From positions 1 through 19,375 of the forward strand of contig NZ_MXAP01000092.1 in the NCBI RefSeq assembly GCF_002027555.1: 19,375 nt of DNA, written 5' to 3'. Below, in pieces: positions 14,015-19,375 of the stretch. This stretch comes from Moraxella equi. Lineage in GTDB: Bacteria > Pseudomonadota > Gammaproteobacteria > Pseudomonadales > Moraxellaceae. The stretch's first letter is position 1. Each line of letters opens with the position of its first letter. Both the position numbers and the translations under genes were made by a program. Below the pieces are notes generated by a model. That model was not told the DNA's origin. It saw only the letters and a program-made list of their open reading frames with translations, and did no database searches.

Positions 14015-15811
14015 ATGAGTACACCAAAAACCCCACGCACCAAAAACCCCAAAACCACCAAAAAAACGGCGGTGGTTCATGATTTTATTGACAACCAAGA
14101 AGGATTAAGCCACAGCAATGTGGAGGTGATTGCAAGTGATGTGGACATCGCCAATGCCAATGTATCAGATGTGGCGGTAGTTAAGGTTGGCAGTGATGAA
14201 CCAAAGGATATCATCCATGAGATGGGCGATGATGATTATGGTGACCAAAAACCTATTGACGAGAATCAAGGTAATGATAAAGACGACAAGGGTGATGAGA
14301 ATAAGAATGCTCATGCCAGTGACGACAAAAATACCGCCAAATCCGCCCAAGAGATAGCCAAAGAGACCGCCCAACACAAACTTGCTGAGCTGGCAAAACA
14401 GCTAGATGACCTAGATAACCTAGATAATAAAGAGCAGGTAAAACAACAGGCACAGCAGGTGCTACAAACTGCCAAGGAACATCTCCAAGAGCTTACTGGT
14501 GATGACACTGATGAGACCGCACGCCTGGTCAATGACAAACTTAGCCATGCCAAACAAGAACTACAACAGACCATAAGCGATGTCCAGGATAAGGCAGAAA
14601 AGGTGGTGCAAGATGTTCAAAAAAACACCCAAACGCTTGCCGAGCGTGCCAAAGAGACGCTAGATGATGTCAAAGAGCAGGCAAAAGAGAGTTTAGATGG
14701 CATCAGCGAGCAGGCCGCCAAACAAGCCGATGAACTGCTCGATAAGGCGGAGGGCTTATTGAACAAAGAACAAGATAAACATAAAGAACAAGATAAAGAT
14801 GAAAAACATCAGCCTGCCAATGACCCAAACGCCAGCAAGATTACCGATGAGCATGAACAAGCCCATGAGCAAAAAACCAATGACAAATCGGTTGAAAAAT
14901 CCCATGCTTTAAAAGGTCTGGGCGGGCTGCTTGCCACAGCAGGTGCTTATTTAGGACGCGGTCATCAAGACAAGAGCTATCAGAGCGTGGATTTGGATGT
15001 CGATGCTACAACCAAGCATCCCTTTTATATCCAAGGTTCAACGCTCGGTGGGGGTTTTGTTAAGTCTATTTTGGGCAAAAAAGTCACAGCAGTGCATGGC
15101 TTGGCAGGCAGATTCATCTCCGATGACAAGCTAAATGCTGTCTCAGAGAGCATTTATCATAAGATTGCCGAGCTGGCTTGTGCATGGGCGGTCAAATCCG
15201 TGCCTACCGACCCCAAAACGCTCACCCCTGCCCAAAAGGACGAGCTGGCTCAAAGCCTTGCCGACCAAAACCGAGCCTTGGCAACGGCTGGCGGTGTGAC
15301 GGGCTTTTTTGGGCTAAAAGGCGTGGTTATGGACACCGCGTGGCTACTGCTTGTGGCACTGCGAACGGTGTATCAGCTGTCGGTGGTCTATGATGTGCCA
15401 TTGACAGGCAAAGACGGCATAAAAATGGCGTATGGCGTGCTGTCGGGGGCGAATTTGGATAAACTTCAAGAAAAACAAGTCATTCTGACCGCCCTTGCGT
15501 TGGCAGGCGGGGTATTGGCTCATGCTGATGAGGGCAGTCTAAAAGAAGAGCTGGTCAAACTTAGCTCGTCCAATACCACGATAAAAGACTTCGATGAGCT
15601 GTTAAAGTTTGCCCATTTGGACAAACTTGCCGACAAGTACGGCATTGATATTGACAACATCAACACAAGCTGGCTTCGTCATTTGGCGTCCATCTCCGCA
15701 GTTGGGGTGGGGGCGTATTACAACCGTGAACTTATTGATGAAGTCATCGGTACTGCCATGTCGACTTTTAAAACAAATGCCATGCTCGCTGTTGAGTATC
15801 AAGGCGATTAA
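14015..15811 (+). CDS. EcsC-family domain protein with long charged, LEA-like coiled-coil N-terminus
   Basis: A 598-residue protein in two halves. Residues 1-20 are very basic, and 60-110 are acidic and Asp/Asn-rich. Residues 110-250 form a continuous Ala/Lys/Glu/Gln amphipathic helix with LEA- or apolipoprotein-like repeats (AERAKETLDDVKEQAKESLD). Residues 250-295 are hydrophilic with a duplicated HKEQDK/KEQDK. From about 300 it becomes hydrophobic: a Gly-rich segment (GLGGLLATAGAYLG), then a region like EcsC with TAWLLLVALRTVYQLSVVYD (441-460) and DKLQEKQVILTALALAGGVL. There is no signal peptide. It may associate with the inner membrane from the cytoplasm; function is unknown. The start is fixed by AAGGAG seven bases before ATG. 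It is a single-gene unit with a terminator, upstream of the str operon. EcsC assignment is from motif memory and moderately sure. Confidence 0.75.
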   Translation: MSTPKTPRTKNPKTTKKTAVVHDFIDNQEGLSHSNVEVIASDVDIANANVSDVAVVKVGSDEPKDIIHEMGDDDYGDQKPIDENQGNDKDDKGDENKNAHASDDKNTAKSAQEIAKETAQHKLAELAKQLDDLDNLDNKEQVKQQAQQVLQTAKEHLQELTGDDTDETARLVNDKLSHAKQELQQTISDVQDKAEKVVQDVQKNTQTLAERAKETLDDVKEQAKESLDGISEQAAKQADELLDKAEGLLNKEQDKHKEQDKDEKHQPANDPNASKITDEHEQAHEQKTNDKSVEKSHALKGLGGLLATAGAYLGRGHQDKSYQSVDLDVDATTKHPFYIQGSTLGGGFVKSILGKKVTAVHGLAGRFISDDKLNAVSESIYHKIAELACAWAVKSVPTDPKTLTPAQKDELAQSLADQNRALATAGGVTGFFGLKGVVMDTAWLLLVALRTVYQLSVVYDVPLTGKDGIKMAYGVLSGANLDKLQEKQVILTALALAGGVLAHADEGSLKEELVKLSSSNTTIKDFDELLKFAHLDKLADKYGIDIDNINTSWLRHLASISAVGVGAYYNRELIDEVIGTAMSTFKTNAMLAVEYQGD

Positions 15812-15822
15812 AATCAAAAAAT

Positions 15823-15860
15823 AGGCAAAGCTCGGCTTAGACTGGGTTTTGCCTTTGTTT
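15823..15860 (+). terminator. Probable terminator of the EcsC-family gene
   Basis: AGGCAAA (15823-15829) pairs with TTTGCCT (15848-15854) across an 18-base loop and is followed by TTGTTTT. The stem is short and the loop long, so strength is uncertain. It separates this gene from the rpsL promoter. Confidence 0.5.
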
Positions 15861-15869
15861 TAAAATGCC

Positions 15870-15898
15870 TTGATTTTCTTAAATAAAAGTATTATAAT
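15870..15898 (+). promoter_or_regulatory. Promoter of the str operon (rpsL)
   Basis: TTGATT (15870-15875), a 17-base spacer and consensus TATAAT (15893-15898). Transcription would start near 15905, giving a leader of about 95 bases. A palindrome ATCCCA-TT-TGGGAT (15904-15917) lies exactly at the predicted start point. Confidence 0.75.
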
Positions 15899-15999
15899 GC
15901 CAAATCCCATTTGGGATAAGTACGTTTTTTGTGCAAATTTGCCTAAAAATTAATCAATTTTGCCAAAAACAAGTTTTTAATTAACGGGAGATATTGCCT

Positions 16000-16374
16000 A
16001 TGGCAACTACAAACCAACTTATCCGTAAAGGTCGTAAGACCATTACTGAAAAGTCGAAAGTACCTGCATTACAAGCTTGCCCACAACGTCGTGGCGTTTG
16101 TACTCGTGTATATACCACCACCCCTAAAAAGCCAAACTCAGCCATGCGTAAAGTATGCCGTGTGCGTTTGACTTCTGGCTATGAAGTATCTAGCTACATC
16201 GGCGGTGAGGGTCATAACCTACAAGAGCACAGCGTTGTGCTTATCCGTGGTGGTCGTGTAAAAGACCTACCAGGTGTGCGTTATCACACTGTTCGTGGTG
16301 CACTTGACTGTGCAGGCGTTAAAGACCGTAAACAAGGTCGTTCTAAGTATGGTGCTAAGCGTCCTAAGGCGTAA
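16000..16374 (+). CDS. rpsL: 30S ribosomal protein S12
   Basis: A 124-residue protein of the decoding centre. [20 protein letters not shown] and [20 protein letters not shown] are near-identical to E. coli S12. The residues whose change gives streptomycin resistance (K43 and K88) are the sensitive type. ATG 16000 (MATTNQL) follows GGGAG by ten bases and gives the standard length; a TTG two codons earlier is not needed. First gene of the str operon. Confidence 0.99.
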   Translation: MATTNQLIRKGRKTITEKSKVPALQACPQRRGVCTRVYTTTPKKPNSAMRKVCRVRLTSGYEVSSYIGGEGHNLQEHSVVLIRGGRVKDLPGVRYHTVRGALDCAGVKDRKQGRSKYGAKRPKA

Positions 16375-16527
16375 TTTAGCTCAATAACCCAAATTTAACC
16401 TGTGCATGGCTTGTGATGATGTGTGTTAATCTACCCCATGCCCACAATCATGCAGTAAGGCTGGCTAAATGCCTGATTTGTTTTAAGATTGTATGCCAGA
16501 TTTACCCTGAAGACATAAGGAACTATT

Positions 16528-17001
16528 ATGCCAAGACGTCGTGTCGTCGCTGCCCGTGAAATTCTACCTGATCCTAAGTTCGGCAGCCAAACCATCGCCA
16601 AATTCATCAACCACGTTATGGTTGACGGCAAAAAATCAGTCGCTGAAAAAATCGTTTATGGTGCGTTAGAGAGTGTTGCTGCCAAGCGTAACATCGAAGA
16701 TCCAGTGGCTTTCTTTGAAGAAGTGCTAGAAAGCGTTCGCCCAACGGTGGAAGTAAAAGCCCGCCGTGTTGGTGGTGCTACCTACCAAGTGCCTATGGAA
16801 GTCCGTCCCTCCCGTCGTACTGCCCTAGCCATGCGTTGGTTGGCTGACGCTGCCGCTAAGCGTTCTGAGAAGTCTATGGCTCTACGCCTAGCAGGCGAGC
16901 TAAATGACGCCGCCGAAGGTAAAGGTGCTGCCATCAAAAAACGTGATGACGTTCACCGTATGGCTGACGCTAACAAAGCGTTCTCGCACTTCCGCTTCTA
17001 A
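16528..17001 (+). CDS. rpsG: 30S ribosomal protein S7
   Basis: A 157-residue primary 16S rRNA-binding protein that nucleates assembly of the 30S head. It begins [20 protein letters not shown], and the centre [20 protein letters not shown] is family-invariant. AAGGA lies before the ATG. The 153-bp gap after rpsL is longer than in many relatives. In E. coli the corresponding spacer is where S7 represses its own operon; here only a weak GCATGG/CCATGC pairing is visible, so the same control is unproven. Confidence 0.99.
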   Translation: MPRRRVVAAREILPDPKFGSQTIAKFINHVMVDGKKSVAEKIVYGALESVAAKRNIEDPVAFFEEVLESVRPTVEVKARRVGGATYQVPMEVRPSRRTALAMRWLADAAAKRSEKSMALRLAGELNDAAEGKGAAIKKRDDVHRMADANKAFSHFRF

Positions 17002-17015
17002 TTTTATGAAAAGCG

Positions 17016-17085
17016 TGTTTGGCTTGCCAAACAATATCAGTCGTTTGTCATGGTGCGGTCATGATTATGTCTTATCATGACAAAC
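17016..17085 (+). promoter_or_regulatory. Hairpin cluster in the rpsG-fusA spacer
   Basis: TGTTTGGC-TT-GCCAAACA (17016-17033) is a perfect 8-bp stem with no T tract. Downstream, GTTTGTCATG (17043-17052) can pair with CATGACAAAC (17076-17085), or GTCATGAT (17058-17065) with ATCATGAC (17074-17081). The last two share bases and exclude each other. The cluster ends 37 bp before the fusA start. It could set mRNA processing or relative expression of fusA. Confidence 0.5.
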
Positions 17086-17122
17086 TGACACCCAATTACT
17101 CGCAATTTTTCTAGGAAAAATT

Positions 17123-19249
17123 ATGGCACGTAAAACCCCCTTAAATAGATACCGTAACATCGGTATTTCTGCGCACATTGACGCAGGTAAAACCACGACC
17201 TCAGAGCGTATTTTGTTCTACACAGGTAAAAGCCACAAAATCGGCGAAGTGCACGAAGGTGCTGCAACGATGGACTGGATGGAGCAAGAGCAAGAGCGTG
17301 GTATTACCATTACTTCTGCCGCGACCACTTGCTTTTGGTCAGGTATGTCTGATCAATTCCCAGAACACCGCATTAACCTAATCGACACCCCCGGTCACGT
17401 TGACTTTACCATTGAAGTTGAGCGTTCTATGCGTGTGCTTGATGGTGCATGCATGGTGTACTGTGCGGTTGGTGGTGTACAACCTCAGTCAGAGACGGTA
17501 TGGCGTCAAGCCAACAAATACAAAGTGCCACGTCTTGCCTTTGTTAACAAAATGGACAGAACAGGTGCCAACTTCTTCCGTGTGGTTGAACAAGTTAAAA
17601 CCCGTCTGGGCGGTAATCCTGTGCCTGTGGTTGTGCCAATCGGTGCAGAAGATAACTTTGAAGGTGTTGTTGACCTGCTTGAGATGAAATCCATTATTTG
17701 GGACGTAGAATCTCAAGGCATGAAGTTTGAATATGGCGAGATTCCTGCCGACCTAGTAGATACTGCCAACGAATGGCGTAACAACATGGTTGAAGCTGCT
17801 GCCGAGTCATCAGAAGAGCTGATGGACAAATACCTAGAAGAAGGCGACTTGTCTCGTGAAGACATCGTCGCTGGTCTTCGTGTTCGTACACTAGCATGTG
17901 AAATCCAACCAATGCTTTGTGGTACTGCCTTTAAAAACAAAGGCGTACAGCGTATGCTTGATGCCGTCATCGAGTTCTTGCCTGCCCCCACTGACGTTGA
18001 GGCCATCAAAGGCATCCTAGATGACAAAGACGAAACCGAAGGTAGCCGTGAATCTTCTGATGATGCACCATTTGCCGCCCTTGCGTTCAAAATCATGAAT
18101 GACAAATACGTGGGTAATCTAACTTTCGTTCGTGTGTACTCTGGCGTTGCAAAACAAGGCGACAGCGTTTATAACCCTGTTAAGATGAAGCGTGAGCGTA
18201 TCGGTCGTATCGTTGAGATGCATGCCAACAGCCAAAACGAAGTTGATGAAGTTCGTGCGGGCGACATCGTCGCATTTGTGGGTCTAAAAGACGTAACCAC
18301 GGGCGATACCTTGTGTGATAATGATAACATCATCACCTTGGAACGTATGGAATTCCCAGACCCAGTTATTTCACTAGCGGTTGAACCAAAAACCAAAGCC
18401 GACCAAGAAAAAATGTCTATTGCTCTAGGTCGTCTAGCCAAAGAAGATCCTTCGTTCCGTGTACGTACAGACGAAGAGAGTGGCCAAACCATCATCTCTG
18501 GTATGGGTGAATTGCACCTTGACATCATCGTTGACCGTATGAAGCGTGAGTTTAACGTTGAAGCGAACATCGGTGCACCACAGGTTGCTTACCGTGAAAC
18601 CATCCGTCAAACGGTTGAAGTTGAAGGTAAGTTTGTTCGTCAAACAGGTGGTCGTGGTAAGTTTGGTCATGTATGGCTACGTCTTGAACCACTTGACCCA
18701 GAAGGTGATGTGGAATACGAATTTGCCGAAGAAATCGTGGGCGGTGTTGTACCAAAAGAATACCACGGTGCGGTAGATAAAGGCATCCAAGAGCGTATGA
18801 AGAACGGCGTTTTGGCAGGCTATCCAGTCGTTAACGTTAAAGCGACCCTATATGATGGTTCTTACCATGACGTGGACTCTGACGAGCTATCGTTTAAAAT
18901 GGCGGGTTCTATCGCATTCAAGAAAGGCTTTATGCAAGCATCTCCTGCCTTGCTAGAGCCTATCATGAAAGTAGAAGTTGAGACCCCAGAAGACTACATG
19001 GGCGACATCATGGGTGACCTTAACCGTCGTCGTGGCGTGGTTCAAGGCATGGACGACTTGCCTGGCGGCACCAAAGCCATCCGTGCAGAAGTGCCACTTG
19101 CTGAAATGTTCGGCTATGCCACCCAAATGCGTTCTATGTCTCAAGGTCGCGCAACTTACTCTATGGAATTTGCCAAATACCAAGAAACGCCTAAGAATGT
19201 GGCAGACGAGATTATCAAGAAATTCACTGCCAAAGATGATGATGAGTAA
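17123..19249 (+). CDS. fusA: Translation elongation factor G
   Basis: A 708-residue GTPase that drives ribosomal translocation and, with RRF, ribosome recycling. GTP-binding motifs are AHIDAGKTT (17-25), RGITI (59-63), DTPGH (88-92) and NKMD (142-145). The later domains include GMGELHLDI and [10 protein letters not shown] and reach the standard C-terminus. AGGA precedes the ATG. Third gene of the str operon. No sign of a paralog-type EF-G2. Confidence 0.99.
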   Translation: MARKTPLNRYRNIGISAHIDAGKTTTSERILFYTGKSHKIGEVHEGAATMDWMEQEQERGITITSAATTCFWSGMSDQFPEHRINLIDTPGHVDFTIEVERSMRVLDGACMVYCAVGGVQPQSETVWRQANKYKVPRLAFVNKMDRTGANFFRVVEQVKTRLGGNPVPVVVPIGAEDNFEGVVDLLEMKSIIWDVESQGMKFEYGEIPADLVDTANEWRNNMVEAAAESSEELMDKYLEEGDLSREDIVAGLRVRTLACEIQPMLCGTAFKNKGVQRMLDAVIEFLPAPTDVEAIKGILDDKDETEGSRESSDDAPFAALAFKIMNDKYVGNLTFVRVYSGVAKQGDSVYNPVKMKRERIGRIVEMHANSQNEVDEVRAGDIVAFVGLKDVTTGDTLCDNDNIITLERMEFPDPVISLAVEPKTKADQEKMSIALGRLAKEDPSFRVRTDEESGQTIISGMGELHLDIIVDRMKREFNVEANIGAPQVAYRETIRQTVEVEGKFVRQTGGRGKFGHVWLRLEPLDPEGDVEYEFAEEIVGGVVPKEYHGAVDKGIQERMKNGVLAGYPVVNVKATLYDGSYHDVDSDELSFKMAGSIAFKKGFMQASPALLEPIMKVEVETPEDYMGDIMGDLNRRRGVVQGMDDLPGGTKAIRAEVPLAEMFGYATQMRSMSQGRATYSMEFAKYQETPKNVADEIIKKFTAKDDDE

Positions 19250-19272
19250 TCATAATCATCTCACTTAAATCC

Positions 19273-19305
19273 GTTTTGGTTTGTCCATAAGTGGCAAGCC
19301 AAAAC
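19273..19305 (+). promoter_or_regulatory. Hairpin in the fusA-tuf spacer
   Basis: GTTTTGG (19273-19279) pairs with CCAAAAC (19299-19305). The interior adds TTG.CCA against TGG.CAA with a bulge, giving a long stem with a TAAG loop. No T tract follows, so it is more likely a processing or stability element than a terminator. A smaller stem GTGCA/TGCAC lies at 19325-19337. Confidence 0.45.
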
Positions 19306-19356
19306 AATCATTTATCAAAACCTTGTGCAGTTTGCACGAATCAAAAGGATATTATC

Positions 19357-19375
19357 ATGGCCAAAGCCAAATTCG
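19357..19375 (+). CDS. tuf: Elongation factor Tu, first codons only
   Basis: Only MAKAKF is inside the window. The start follows AAAAGGA and lies directly after fusA, which is the usual place for tuf, and the N-terminus fits EF-Tu. The rest is beyond the right edge. Confidence 0.88.

Noticed and set aside
14765..14800. 18-bp repeated AAAGAACAAGATAAA units as a possible mobile or CRISPR-like repeat
   Set aside because: Only two copies, in frame, coding the KEQDK linker duplication; no spacers.
15994..15999. TTG start adding two residues to S12
   Set aside because: ATG 16000 gives the standard 124-residue S12 and has correct spacing to GGGAG.
17713..18570. Two minus-strand ORFs of 130 and 133 codons inside fusA
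   Set aside because: Antisense shadows of a highly conserved, codon-biased gene.

Overview
The window looks like chromosomal DNA of a Moraxella-type gammaproteobacterium (family Moraxellaceae). The reasons are the str operon order rpsL-rpsG-fusA-tuf, a GDSL-esterase autotransporter resembling Moraxella McaP, a zinc-ribbon Nudix protein, a Roadblock/LC7 protein of the kind seen in Acinetobacter and Moraxella, and AT-rich intergenic regions with readable sigma70 promoters. The genus call is inference from gene content. I see no rRNA, tRNA, CRISPR array, insertion sequence or prophage.

Layout. From 1 to 9790 every gene is on the minus strand: a polysaccharide deacetylase cut by the window edge and the amidase upstream of it (1-1964), hemJ (2123-2548), an autotransporter esterase (2605-4452), an orphan amino-acid-binding lipoprotein (4610-5437), bioB (5578-6627), a frame-disrupted Roadblock/LC7 gene (6766-7132), a 402-bp AT-rich gap, and rnr for RNase R (7535-9790). 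Most of these have a recognisable promoter, and several have an intrinsic terminator, so they read as separate short transcription units.

From 9861 to 11809 there is rimI (+), a 65-bp double-hairpin repeat, a zinc-ribbon Nudix hydrolase (-) and a NudL-type CoA pyrophosphatase (+). From 11839 to 13732 lies a compact minus-strand operon: a NYN/LOTUS RNA-binding nuclease-like gene, then nadD (overlapping it by one base as TGATG), then rsfS. From 14015 to 15811 lies a 598-residue protein joining a long charged coiled coil to an EcsC-like hydrophobic domain. From 15870 to the right end runs the str operon (rpsL, rpsG, fusA, start of tuf), with hairpin-forming spacers.

Most of the window is housekeeping: translation, RNA decay, NAD and biotin cofactors, and heme. 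I did not find a defence system or mobile island. The points most worth a second look are the Roadblock gene, whose frame break is explained by loss of one 11-bp unit between direct repeats; the coiled-coil/EcsC fusion; a pentapeptide-repeat insertion in NadD; the NYN/LOTUS-nadD-rsfS operon; the BIME-like repeat after rimI; a 14-bp inverted repeat straddling the esterase promoter; and competing hairpins between rpsG and fusA.
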